A DNA stretch of 64,000 nucleotides from JAJPJE01 sp963848375 (GTDB taxonomy: Bacteria > Acidobacteriota > Terriglobia > Terriglobales > Acidobacteriaceae). How positions within the stretch are numbered: the stretch's first letter is position 1; each line of letters starts with the position of its first letter. The position numbers and the translations under genes were made by a program. The stretch spans positions 124,001-188,000 of the forward strand of contig CAWKDK010000029.1 of NCBI GenBank assembly GCA_963848375.1, in the 5' to 3' direction. Below the pieces are notes generated by a model. The model had not been told where the DNA came from, ran no database searches, and saw only the letters and a program-made list of their open reading frames with translations. Below, piece by piece: positions 45,544 through 55,412 of the stretch.

Positions 45544-47400
45544 ATGTGGGGAAGGCAGGTTCACAAAGCATGCTGGTTGCTGGCGGGAATTCTGCTGGCG
45601 GTGTTGCCTTCAGCAGCGCAACTGCAGGTCGGCGACAACTGGCAGATGAACCTTGGCGGCAATATCGGCTACACCTATAACGGGAATCTGAACCAGGGTA
45701 CCTCCGCGCACAGCATGGGGTTCTCCGGCGACGCCAATTTGCACGGCAGCTACTTCAATCCTAATTTTCTTAATTTCAGTGTTCAGCCTTACTACGATCG
45801 CACGCAATCGAACTCGGTGTTCGGTGCACTTTCCAATAGCTCGGGTGTAACCAGCAGCGTGAACCTGTTCAGCGGAAGCCATTTTCCCGGCGCGGTTTTC
45901 TTCGCCAAGGGCGTCAATAGTTCGGGAGAATTCGGTATTCCGTCATCATCTGTCGGTCTGGCCGAACACGGAGACAACCAGGGCTTTGGTGTCAGTTGGA
46001 GCGCCCTGATTCCGGATTTGCCGACGCTCACCGCCAGCTATACGGTTGGCAACGGATCGTCCTCGATATACGGATCGCAAGAAGAGAACAGCCAGGCGGA
46101 TCGCACCCTGACAATGCTCTCAACTTATTTCGTGTCGGGCTTCCGATTATCGGGTGGATTCACTCATCGCAATGTCGATGCCAACTATTCGCAACTGCTC
46201 GACGGACTGCCGGAACCGGTGGAGACAAACACCTCCAGCAATAGCTTTCAGTTTAATGCGCAGCACGCTCTTCCGATGTCCGGTTCAGCCAGCGTCGGGT
46301 GGAGCCGTTCGAACTTCGGATACGACTATCACGATTCCTACGATACGAACAGTTCAGGCGGCTCCCAAACCTTGAACGGCCTTGTGACCTTTCGTCCGGC
46401 GAGAAAGCTGACCGTCGCCATGGACGCAAACTACAACGACAGTCTCCTGGGAAGCGTTCCTGAACCAATCTTGAACAATGGAACGGCAATCAATAGCGTC
46501 AGCCTGAGCAGTTTCAACAATTTTCAACTGGGTGCCGATGCGTACTACCAGCTCCTGTCGAATCTAAGCGTGCACGGCAACGTCAACCATACCCAACAGG
46601 ACTTCCTCGGCAAGAGCTACAGTGCGACCACTTTCGGTGGCAGTGCAAACTACAACCTGCAGAAGAGGTTTCTCGGATCGTTGTCGTTTTCAATCGGAGT
46701 CTTCGATTCCGCGAATCAGGAAGGCAACAGCGGCCTGGGCTTCGTGGGGAACTTGAACTTCGACCGGAAAATTGCCAATTGGGATGTAGGCGCAAATTTC
46801 AGTTACTCGCAGAACGTGCAGACCCTCATCCTGGTCTACACGACTTCGTCGTACAGTTGGGTCGCGAACGCCCGGCGCCGTGTGGCCAACCGCACCTATT
46901 TCTCCGCTGGCTATGGCGGATCACATAGTGGCATTACCAACCAACCGGGCACCTCGAACAGTTCTGAACGTGTCTCCAGCTCTCTCACCTGGCGTACTTA
47001 CAGCGTCAACGGTTTCTACTCAAAGTCCGATGGCGCCGCCTTTTTTACGCCGACGGGACTTGTCGCAGTGCCGGCGGGACTTCCGCCGGAACTCTTCGCG
47101 CCGGGTTCGGTCATGGTTTACAACTCCAAAGCAATCGGCGGAAACGCCAGCGCTGTGTTCATGCGCAGGCTCACATTAAGCCTGGGATATGCCGATAGCA
47201 GAGGTAGTACGGTCGACCCGCTGATCAGCACCTTCACCGGCAGCAAGCTCTATAACGCAATTGGGCAGTATCGACTGAGGAAAATCTACATCAACGGTGG
47301 ATTTACGCAGCTTCACCAGAGTGTAGGTGCAGCGGGCACTGCGCCGGTGGCAGTCACGTCGTACTATATTGGGATCTCACGATGGTTCAACTTCTTCTGA
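45544..47400 (+). CDS. outer-membrane beta-barrel protein, putative porin of a cytochrome conduit
   Basis: A 618-residue protein with a signal peptide (HKACWLLAGILLAVLPSAAQ) and many alternating hydrophobic strands separated by short turns and long Ser/Asn/Gly loops, with a C-terminal aromatic ending SRWFNFF typical for BAM recognition. By length and pattern it could have over 20 strands, like MtrB/PioB or OmbB-type porins, although I see no direct signature. ATG 45544 is preferred; GTG 45541 and GTG 45472 are alternatives. It overlaps the next gene by 19 bases. Confidence 0.75.
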   Translation: MWGRQVHKACWLLAGILLAVLPSAAQLQVGDNWQMNLGGNIGYTYNGNLNQGTSAHSMGFSGDANLHGSYFNPNFLNFSVQPYYDRTQSNSVFGALSNSSGVTSSVNLFSGSHFPGAVFFAKGVNSSGEFGIPSSSVGLAEHGDNQGFGVSWSALIPDLPTLTASYTVGNGSSSIYGSQEENSQADRTLTMLSTYFVSGFRLSGGFTHRNVDANYSQLLDGLPEPVETNTSSNSFQFNAQHALPMSGSASVGWSRSNFGYDYHDSYDTNSSGGSQTLNGLVTFRPARKLTVAMDANYNDSLLGSVPEPILNNGTAINSVSLSSFNNFQLGADAYYQLLSNLSVHGNVNHTQQDFLGKSYSATTFGGSANYNLQKRFLGSLSFSIGVFDSANQEGNSGLGFVGNLNFDRKIANWDVGANFSYSQNVQTLILVYTTSSYSWVANARRRVANRTYFSAGYGGSHSGITNQPGTSNSSERVSSSLTWRTYSVNGFYSKSDGAAFFTPTGLVAVPAGLPPELFAPGSVMVYNSKAIGGNASAVFMRRLTLSLGYADSRGSTVDPLISTFTGSKLYNAIGQYRLRKIYINGGFTQLHQSVGAAGTAPVAVTSYYIGISRWFNFF

Positions 47401-48488
47401 GCTTCGGCAAGAGGAAATTTCTGCGCGCGAGTCTTGCCTGCGCAGCGATTCTCCTATGCTTCGCCGCGCCCAGCTGGAGCGCGAAGGTTCGCAAGGAGAA
47501 AGTTGAGGAACCAGCTCCACCCGATCTGCTCCTCGCAGGTGGCCGCAAGCTGCATTACGAGCGCAGCTTCAGCTCCGAGAAGGAGATGGAGAAGAAGCCC
47601 GGATTTTTTACCAAGGTTCTGGATGTACTGATAGGTCAGCCCGAACATCCCCAGCTTGTCCGGCCATACAGCATCGTCGTGGATTCGCGTGGGCGTGCGA
47701 TCGTTACCGACCCCGGCGCGAACGGGATTCACATCTTCGACCTGGAACAGCACAAGTACAAGTTCATCGAGCGCCGGGATAAAGACAAGGATCCGATGCT
47801 TTCACCGCAGTGCATCGCCGTGGATGCTCAGGACAACATTTATGTAACGGATTCCGAGGTTGGGAAAATTTTTGTTTTCGACGCGAGCGGCAAGTTCAGG
47901 CGAACCATCGGTAGCCTGAAAGGTGGAGAAGGATTTTTCAAACGGCCCACAGGAATTGCAGTCGATTCCGCCGCCGATCGGATTTACGTGACCGATACGC
48001 TGCGAAACAAAGTCTTCATGCTCGATATGAAGGGCAGCGTGCTGCAGACGATTGGTCGCCGAGGCACAGAGAATGGCGAGTTCAATCTTCCGACGGAAGT
48101 GCTCGTCCACTCGCAGAACCTGTTTGTCGTCGATGCGATGAACTTCCGCGTGCAGTTCCTCGATCGCTCTGGCGCATTCCAGACTTCGGTTGGGCAAATT
48201 GGGGATTACTCGGGCACGATGTTTCGGCCGAAGGGAATTGGGCTCGATTCCGAAGAACATCTTTACGTTGTAGATGGATTGTGGGGAGTAGTGCAGGTTT
48301 TCGATCGACAGGGAAGGCTGCTGTATTACTTTGGCAGCCGCGGCACGCACTTGGGAGAATTTCAGCTTCCGGCCGGATTATTCGTAGATCACGATGACCG
48401 TATCTTCGTCGTCGATTCCTATAACCGCCGCGTGCAAGTTTTCCGCTATTACGGTTTACCAAAGCAAGCCACGGGAGGCCAGCCATGA
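47382..48488 (+). CDS. secreted NHL-repeat protein, copy 3
   Basis: A 368-residue exported propeller. The leader is RASLACAAILLCFAAPSWSA. Blades are clear: VRPYSIVVDSRGRAIVTDPG, LSPQCIAVDAQDNIYVTDSE, FKRPTGIAVDSAADRIYVTD, FRPKGIGLDSEEHLYVVDGL and LPAGLFVDHDDRIFVVDSYN. It overlaps the barrel gene at its start and the 12-haem cytochrome gene at its stop (ATGA at 48485), so all three should be made together. The shared order strongly suggests that the protein is part of the same complex. Confidence 0.87.
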   Translation: MVQLLLSFGKRKFLRASLACAAILLCFAAPSWSAKVRKEKVEEPAPPDLLLAGGRKLHYERSFSSEKEMEKKPGFFTKVLDVLIGQPEHPQLVRPYSIVVDSRGRAIVTDPGANGIHIFDLEQHKYKFIERRDKDKDPMLSPQCIAVDAQDNIYVTDSEVGKIFVFDASGKFRRTIGSLKGGEGFFKRPTGIAVDSAADRIYVTDTLRNKVFMLDMKGSVLQTIGRRGTENGEFNLPTEVLVHSQNLFVVDAMNFRVQFLDRSGAFQTSVGQIGDYSGTMFRPKGIGLDSEEHLYVVDGLWGVVQVFDRQGRLLYYFGSRGTHLGEFQLPAGLFVDHDDRIFVVDSYNRRVQVFRYYGLPKQATGGQP

Positions 48489-50404
48489 AGCGACTATGGC
48501 TCCTCTCGCTGCTCATGTTCGGAGTGATGATCCAGGCGCAGACCAATGGTGGAGATGTTCTGGGTGTTCATAATCTTTCCGCCAGCGGCACTGGTCCGGT
48601 GAAAGGGCAGTCGGATGCGTGTCTCTACTGTCACGCCCCCCACTCAGGAGTGGGAACTCCGAATGCGGCTCTCTGGAGCCAGACGCTCTCGGCGCAAACC
48701 TATGCCTCGTATTCGAGCACAACGTTGCACAATGCTCCGCAACAGCCCACGTTAGGTGGATCAAGCAGCCTGTGCTTAAGCTGTCATGACGGTACGGTCG
48801 CGGTCGGACAGACACAACCCTCCGGCAAGCTCATGACGACCGGGAACATGACCTCGACAGATGTTTTCGGGTCTGGCTTGCAGGGGTCGCATCCCTTCAG
48901 CCTAAAGGTGCCCCTCGCCGACGCGCCCGATCTGGTGCCATCGCTTGCAGCCACGCACACGACCGCCGATCCGACGCAAGCGGTGAAACTGATCAACAAT
49001 AACGTTGAGTGCACCAGTTGCCATGCGCCTCACGTGCAGGCGATTGATCAGGTTTCGCAGAATTTCCTGGTGCGCGATGGTTCGAACGGACAGCTGTGCC
49101 TCTCCTGTCACGAAGTAGATGCGCGAAGCGTGAGCGGACAGAACAATCCTCTGGCACAGTGGTCGGTCAGCATCCACGCGCAGGCGAATAATAAGATTGC
49201 AAACGCTCCCGTAATGGGGAGTTATGCCAATGTGGCGCAGAATGCCTGCATCTCCTGCCACATGCCGCACAATTCTTTAGCCGGACCGCGGTTGCTGCGT
49301 GGTCCTGTGCCTTCGGTCAACAACATGGATTCCGCCACCCAGAACTGCATCACCTGCCACGCCGGGGGCACGAATATTTCACCGGCGATTCCTAATGTGT
49401 ATGCGGAATTCGGCAAGATTGCGCATCCATTTCCGGCGGGCACGAACACGCACGATACCAGCGAAGCGCCGCTGCTAAACAACAACCGGCACGCGACCTG
49501 TGTCGATTGCCATAGTCCTCACGCATCGCAGGCGGTTACTTCGTTCGCTTCGCCCCTACCGCCAGTGATGCGCGTTTCCCAAACCGCTGTTACAGGTATA
49601 AGCGCCACGGATGGCGTAACCGTGTTGAATCCAGCGATCAACCAGTATGAAAACTGTCTGCGGTGTCACGGCACCAGCAGCGGAAAACAGGCACTGGCGG
49701 TTTTTGGATATTTGCCGACGTGGGCAGTCTCTGGGCCTGATCCGCTGAACATTATTCCTCAGCTGACCACTACATCGACCTCAAGCCATCCAGTCATGCA
49801 CAATCGCAGCAGCGCGCTGGCTCAGCCCAGCCTGCTGAGCAACATGTTGAATCTTGACGGGCGAACCCTGGGCCGGCCCATGGGTACGCAGATCCTCTGC
49901 ACTGATTGCCATAACAGCGATGACAACCGCGAATTCGGTGGCGTCGGACCGAACGGCCCGCACGGGTCGCAGTACCTTCACCTTCTCGAGCGGCGCTATG
50001 AATTCAGCCAGGTCGCGCCCGCGCCAGCCGGTGGACCCGGAACTGCCATCCAGAACTTGTTTCCCAGCCCGGTCTTGGATCCGGCAGCCAATGGTCCGTA
50101 TTCTCTATGCGCGAAGTGTCATGACCTGAATCAGATTGTCTCGAATACTAGCTTCAGTGAACACGCGCGCCACATCAACGACGGTTTCTCGTGCTCTACT
50201 TGCCACACGTCTCATGGCATGGGCGCAACTTCAGCGAGTATCTCGGGCGAACGATTAGTGAATTTCGATATCAATGTGGTCGCGCCTAACGGCACCACGC
50301 CAATTTCGTATAGCAGGGCGACTAACTCCTGCAGCCTGGTTTGTCACAACCAGGCGCACACAATGGTAGGAGCGCCTGCCGTACAAAAGAGAGTCAGTCG
50401 CTAA
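48485..50404 (+). CDS. secreted multihaem cytochrome c with 12 haem-binding sites
   Basis: A 639-residue cytochrome with a signal peptide (KRLWLLSLLMFGVMIQAQ). There are 11 CxxCH motifs (CLYCH, CLSCH, CTSCH, CLSCH, CISCH, CITCH, CVDCH, CLRCH, CTDCH, CAKCH, CSTCH) and one CSLVCH with three residues between the Cys. Long polar stretches separate them, as in outer-surface cytochromes. The N-terminal block DVLGVHNLSASGTGPVKGQS then CLYCHAPHSG mirrors the 4-haem protein. Its start overlaps the NHL stop. It is the likely cell-surface partner of the barrel (inference). Confidence 0.9.
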   Translation: MKRLWLLSLLMFGVMIQAQTNGGDVLGVHNLSASGTGPVKGQSDACLYCHAPHSGVGTPNAALWSQTLSAQTYASYSSTTLHNAPQQPTLGGSSSLCLSCHDGTVAVGQTQPSGKLMTTGNMTSTDVFGSGLQGSHPFSLKVPLADAPDLVPSLAATHTTADPTQAVKLINNNVECTSCHAPHVQAIDQVSQNFLVRDGSNGQLCLSCHEVDARSVSGQNNPLAQWSVSIHAQANNKIANAPVMGSYANVAQNACISCHMPHNSLAGPRLLRGPVPSVNNMDSATQNCITCHAGGTNISPAIPNVYAEFGKIAHPFPAGTNTHDTSEAPLLNNNRHATCVDCHSPHASQAVTSFASPLPPVMRVSQTAVTGISATDGVTVLNPAINQYENCLRCHGTSSGKQALAVFGYLPTWAVSGPDPLNIIPQLTTTSTSSHPVMHNRSSALAQPSLLSNMLNLDGRTLGRPMGTQILCTDCHNSDDNREFGGVGPNGPHGSQYLHLLERRYEFSQVAPAPAGGPGTAIQNLFPSPVLDPAANGPYSLCAKCHDLNQIVSNTSFSEHARHINDGFSCSTCHTSHGMGATSASISGERLVNFDINVVAPNGTTPISYSRATNSCSLVCHNQAHTMVGAPAVQKRVSR

Positions 50405-50691
50405 CGTTCGGCTCAAGCGTTCCGAGAAATCCCATCGAAGATCGTCAAAAATGTCCGACTGCGTGAAATCGCGCTCTGCAGCGTCTTTTCCTGTTTGATA
50501 GGACGAAACTCGCGACAATTCGTCGCGGACAACCATTCAGTAACTAGTTGAAAATACGTCTGTTATCTCCCATCTATTGTTGCCCAGCTTTGGAAGCCTG
50601 CATGCACTCTGAAATCTGAACGGAGTGGCGGCGAACGGTGCTGCGCCAACCCTCAATCGGCTCGGTAAGAGATCAAGCGATAAGGAGATTC

Positions 50692-51360
50692 ATGGAAGCG
50701 AACAATCCTCAGCCCAAGTTCTGGAGCAATGCCCAGACCTACATGATGGCCGGGATTTGCCTCATCCTGGGGGCGGGGCTTGGCTATCTGGTGCACACAC
50801 CGTCTGCAGCGATTCCCACCCCGTCGACTGCGCTCGTTGCTCCAGCGCAGCCTGCGCCGACCGGAATGGGCGGCGGTGCACCCAGTGCGCAAGACATGAA
50901 AAGGATGGCTGAAAAGCAGGTAGCTCCCTTGCTCGCCGAATTGCAGCAGCATCCGAAAGACGCCGAGCTTCTTGCCAAGATCGGACGTTCCTATCTCGCC
51001 GCACAACAGTTCCAAAGTGCCGAACAATATTACGAGCAATCGGTCGCTCTGAAGCCGACTCCTGAAACGCTGAATGAGATGTCGTTCGTCGATTACTCGT
51101 TAGGTGATGTAGACAAGGCGATTGCCACTCTAAACCGGGCGATCAAGATGGATCCCAAGAATTCCAAGCTGTTATTCAACCTGGGCATGTTCGAGTGGCA
51201 CGGGAAGTCAGACCCGAAAGCTGCGATTGCTGCGTGGCAAACCATGCTCAAAGTGAACCCCAAGGATCCCAAACGAGCGCAAGTCGAACAGATGATCGCG
51301 CAGGCAAAACAACATCTGAATATTGCACCAGGCACGAAGACCGATAAGCCTGCAATGTAA
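50692..51360 (+). CDS. membrane-anchored TPR protein, copy 2
   Basis: A 222-residue protein with one N-terminal transmembrane helix (YMMAGICLILGAGLGYLVHT), a Pro/Ala/Thr linker and about three TPR units (AELLAKIGRSYLAAQQFQSA; TLNEMSFVDYSLGDVDKAIA; SKLLFNLGMFEWHGKSDPKA). ATG 50692 has AAGGAGA close upstream. It lies about 290 bases after the 12-haem gene and 13 bases before the next TPR gene. Its resemblance to the CcmH/NrfG TPR domain suggests a role in cytochrome assembly, unproven. Confidence 0.82.
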   Translation: MEANNPQPKFWSNAQTYMMAGICLILGAGLGYLVHTPSAAIPTPSTALVAPAQPAPTGMGGGAPSAQDMKRMAEKQVAPLLAELQQHPKDAELLAKIGRSYLAAQQFQSAEQYYEQSVALKPTPETLNEMSFVDYSLGDVDKAIATLNRAIKMDPKNSKLLFNLGMFEWHGKSDPKAAIAAWQTMLKVNPKDPKRAQVEQMIAQAKQHLNIAPGTKTDKPAM

Positions 51361-51373
51361 TTGGAGATCGATC

Positions 51374-52066
51374 ATGGCGAATACTCAAACTCCCACATCC
51401 GGCAAGTGGACCAGCAGTCAGGCTTACGTGATCTCAGTTATCTGCCTGGTCGCAGGCTTTGCTCTCGGGTACATCGCGCGCAGCTCTGGTTCGACTCATG
51501 CCGCGGCGGTTCCAGCGCAACCGTTGCAGGCCGCAGGTGTTTCCGCCGGTATGGGAGTCGCCCTGCCACCTGCAGTTCCCGCGCAGACGCCAACGCCTGA
51601 ACAGTTGCGGCAGATGGCTGATGCGCAGGCCGAGCCACTTCTGGCCCAGCTGAAGACCACTCCAAATGACGCGGACCTTCTCTACAAGATCGGAAACTTG
51701 TATTACGACGCCCAGCAATATCCGCAGGCAGTGAAGTTCTACGAGAGCTGCTTGAAGATCAACCCGAAGGCGACTGACGTTCGCACCGACATGGCTACGG
51801 CTTACCATTTCATGGGAGAGTCCGATCTAGCCCTGAAGGAATACAACGAAGTTCTTAAGGTTGATAGCAAACACGCGAACGCCTTGTTTAATGAAGGCAT
51901 GGTGAAGTGGCAGGACAAGAAAGATATGAGCGGCGCCATCGTCGCCTGGAAGCGCTTGCTGGAAACTAATCCGAACTATCCGCAGCGAGATCACGTGCAG
52001 AGTTTGATCGCACAGGCAGAACAGCATCTGAAACTCAAGCCTGTCAGCACTGAGAAATCGAACTAG
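51374..52066 (+). CDS. membrane-anchored TPR protein, copy 3
   Basis: A 230-residue relative of the preceding protein. The helix is YVISVICLVAGFALGYIARS. TPR units read DADLLYKIGNLYYDAQQYPQ, ATDVRTDMATAYHFMGESDL and ANALFNEGMVKWQDKKDMSG. ATG 51374 is preceded by GGAG. It is closer to copies 1 and 4 than to copy 2, judging by the shared YKIGNLYYD and LFNEGMVKW blocks. A short hairpin (TAGGGAA/TTCCCTA, 52072-52090) follows, and then the SGNH gene. Confidence 0.82.
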   Translation: MANTQTPTSGKWTSSQAYVISVICLVAGFALGYIARSSGSTHAAAVPAQPLQAAGVSAGMGVALPPAVPAQTPTPEQLRQMADAQAEPLLAQLKTTPNDADLLYKIGNLYYDAQQYPQAVKFYESCLKINPKATDVRTDMATAYHFMGESDLALKEYNEVLKVDSKHANALFNEGMVKWQDKKDMSGAIVAWKRLLETNPNYPQRDHVQSLIAQAEQHLKLKPVSTEKSN

Positions 52067-52109
52067 AGGAATAGGGAACATGCTTCCCTAATCGAAACGG
52101 TCACGCAAA

Positions 52110-53784
52110 TTGATCTCTGATTCCACACTGACGGAACCTGCGGTCGCGCGCCCCCGCCGTTGGTTTCTCATGGCCGCGAGTGCGGTCCTCATTCCTCTAT
52201 TAATCCTGGGTATCGTCGAAGCATCGCTCAGAGTCGCTGGCGTCGGATATCAACCCGAACTGCTGACTCCCTGCACCGTGCAGGGCACACCTGCTTCCTG
52301 CTACAACCTGTTCTTCGCAGCCCCATTCTTTCCCGCCGGATCGGTTCAAACGCCGCGCCTCTATTCCATCCCCGCACAGAAGCCTGCGGGAACCTATCGG
52401 ATTTTCGTTCTCGGGGAATCCGCCGCCATGGGAGATCCCGATCCTGCCTACGGATTCAGCCGTTATCTCGAAGTGATGCTGCGCGAACGCTTCCCTTCGG
52501 TGAAGTTCGAAGTCGTGAACACCGGAAGCGTGGCCATCAATTCGCACGTCGTGTTACCCATTGCCAAAGGCCTCGCGGATCAGCATCCAGATCTTTTCAT
52601 CATCTACTCGGGGAACAATGAGGTTGTTGGTCCTTATGGTCCGGGCACGGTGCTCACCTCCTCGGGGATGAGCATTCCGGTTGTGCGAAGCAGCATCTTC
52701 CTCCGATCCACGCGCCTCGGCCAGCTCATCACCAGGCTAGGCACTCAGAAGAAAGAATGGCGTGGGATGGAGATGTTTCTCGACAAACAGGTTCGCGCCA
52801 GCTCGCCGCTGATGAAATATGCTTACGCGAACTTCGATCGCAACCTTCGAGATACGATCGCCGTTGCCCAGAAATCCGGGGCGAAGGTAATTGTCGCGAC
52901 GGCCGCCACGAACTTGGAAGACTGTGCGCCGTTCGCCTCGTTGCATCGTGAAGATTTGAGCGAAGAAGACTTGCGCGCCTGGTCGTCGCTAGTTCAGCGG
53001 GCTGGTGAGTTGGAAGCATCGAACGCCTACGCCGAAGCGCTGAACTCTTACGTCTCCGCTTCCAGGATTGACGACGACTACGCTGAACTCGAGTTCAGGA
53101 TTGCGCGCTGCCTGAAGGCTTTGGGGGATCTCAAGGCCGCAAGGGAGCATTTCCTTCGCGCTCGGGATCTCGACACGTTGCGTTTTCGCGCGGACAGCCG
53201 CATCAACGATATCAATCGCTCTGTGGCAGCATCGATCTCCAGGCGTCAGCTTGGTCGACACCGAGGCGCTATTCTCGAGCGCGAGCTCAGACGGAATCGT
53301 CGGCAGCGATCTCATCTACGAACACGTGCACATGACACCGCTCGCGAGCTACATCTTCGCGCGAGCAATTTTCTTTCAAGTCGCAGAGAACCTCCGCACC
53401 GGTACTGTGCAGCCAACTCAGGTTGATGCTCCCTCCGAAACCGAGTGCGAGCGACAGTTGGCTTTGACCGGATATGACCGCTCGCGGCTCGCGGCCGAGA
53501 TGCTGCGTCGTCTTCAAAAAGCTCCATTCACCAATCAACTGAATCATGGCGAGCAGGTGTTGCGGTTTACGATGCAGGCGCAAACCATGTTCGAGAACCC
53601 CAACGACACCGCATTGCAGTATCAATGGGCACTCATGAGAGCGCCCGACGATCACATGCTGCATTACCGCTTTGGTATGTTCTTATTTCAATACAATCGC
53701 AATGCCGCCGCACAGCAATTAGCAATGGCCCAGCCATGGGACGGTTTTCCAGTTTTCCTGCCAGATGGAATTCAGATTAAGTAA
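52110..53784 (+). CDS. membrane-anchored SGNH hydrolase-like protein with TPR segment (frameshifted)
   Basis: About 557 residues after removing an extra base at 53235. One transmembrane helix (SAVLIPLLILGIVEASLRVA) precedes an SGNH-type domain: block I FVLGESAAMGD, with Ser after Glu instead of Asp, block III IIYSGNNEVVGP and the His block IYEHVHMTPLASYIFARAIF. A TPR-like helical stretch (EASNAYAEALNSYVSASRID) interrupts the domain. It resembles DltD/AlgX-type partners of MBOAT transferases. The first codon is TTG 52110; ATG 52170 is possible. It converges on the MBOAT gene. Confidence 0.75.
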
Positions 53785-53798
53785 ATTGGAGCTGTCGG

Positions 53799-55272
53799 CT
53801 AGAACCCGCGGTACATCAACTGCGCAGCGCCGCCGCTCTCACTGAGAGTGAGCATCAAGACGAAGAACATTGCTAACGCGTAAAGGGCCGGAATCCAGTA
53901 CCAGCGATAACGAACGACGGTCGCCAGTGCTCTCGATTGTCTGTCTTCAGTCGACGCGTAGCGACTCGTCGCATCGGCAGTCATGAGCACCACCGCGTAT
54001 CCCATCGCTAAGAGCAGAACCAGGAGGTAGAGACTGCTGCTGAGGAAGTGCGTCGAATAGGTCGCCGGAGACAGCACCGCCGTAAACATCTCTCGCGCCT
54101 GTGACAGGGAATTGGCGCGAAACAGAATCCATCCGAGGCTGATGAGCGCTATTGTTACGATCCAGGAGAGTGTGCTCCAGATGCGTTCCGGTGGATTCCA
54201 ATTCAATTTGTATTCCACTTGCTGCGCCTGCCGGTGCAGTACCAGCAGCACTCCCTGATACAGCCCCCACAGCAGGAACAGAAGTGTCGCCTTGTGCCAC
54301 AGGCCAAAGAGCACCATCGAGACCACCAGCAACATGGTGCGCCACCAGTACTCGCGCCTCATCATCGCCAGCGGCAGGAAGACATAGTCGCGGATCCAGA
54401 ACGATAGCGACATATGCCAGCGCGTCCAGAAGACCGAGGGAGTGGTGCTCTGAAACGGGCGCGCGAAGTTCTCCGGCAACGTGAATCCCAATGCCATGGC
54501 AGCGCCGATCGCGATGTGCGAGTAACCGGCGAAGTCAAAGAACAGTTGCAGACCATACCCGAATGCGAGACACCACACATCGAGCCCGCTCCACTGCGTC
54601 GCGCGATCGAAGCCGCTCGTGAGGCCGTCACCGGAGAGGATTCCCTGGCTCAGCAATCTTGCCAGTTGCATCATTAGTACACCCGTGGCTACACGCGCGA
54701 GCCCACGCCCTAAAGCGTCCCAGTCGATACGTTGGTCGGAACGAAATTGCGGAAGCATCTCCGGCAGGCGGCAGATCGGCCCGGAGATCGCGACTCGGAA
54801 AAAACACCATGTACAGCGCGAACTCGACGAATGTTGGGTCCAGTTCTTCTCCGCGATATAGGTCGAACAGGTAGCTCATCGCCTGGAACGTCCAGAACGA
54901 GATTCCCAGCGGCAAGGCGAGATGCGCGAAGCGCTGAAGGGAAGCGAATGGGAAGTTCAACGCTAGTGGCGGGAGGTACTTGAAGCTACTTAGCAGTGCC
55001 AGGTTCAGAACGATGCCAGCCCCCAGGCCGAGGCGCGTCGCATTTCGTCGGAGCATTCTTCCTAGCAGGAAGTTCATCACCGTAGAAAGCAGAAGCACCG
55101 CCGCAAACCATGGTCCCCAGGCGACGTAGACCGCATAGCTTCCGGCAAGAAGCACAACTTGGCGCACATTGCGCGATCGCACTTTCGCGCGCGCCGCGAG
55201 GCATACCAGGAAGACTGTGATGTAGAGGATAGCCAGGAACAAAGTGCCTCGCCCAGAATTGCCAACAGCCAA
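53799..55272 (-). CDS. MBOAT-family membrane O-acyltransferase (AlgI/DltB-like, frameshifted)
   Basis: About 490 residues once an extra base near 54795 is removed. The protein has many membrane helices. Typical MBOAT blocks are LALPLGISFWTFQAMSYLFD, FFP then VAISGPICRLPEMLPQF across the shift, LFFDFAGYSHIAIGAAMALG, FWTRWHMSLSFWIRDYVFLP and the catalytic His in MVLFGLWHKAT. AlgI/DltB relatives move an acyl group across the membrane onto a polymer or lipid outside. Its start faces the ligase gene at 55413; with SGNH, ligase and carrier it forms a Dlt-like set. Confidence 0.85.
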
Positions 55273-55412
55273 CGGCTAAGTGCTAACGGCTAATTGCAAA
55301 TTGCTGATCTGAGACTACCGGCCATTATTATTCGCTGCTGTGATCCGCGATACAGCCAAAATCGCTACAATTCAGCGATTCTCTCGCTTCTGCCCAATTG
55401 CGGGCCCAACGA

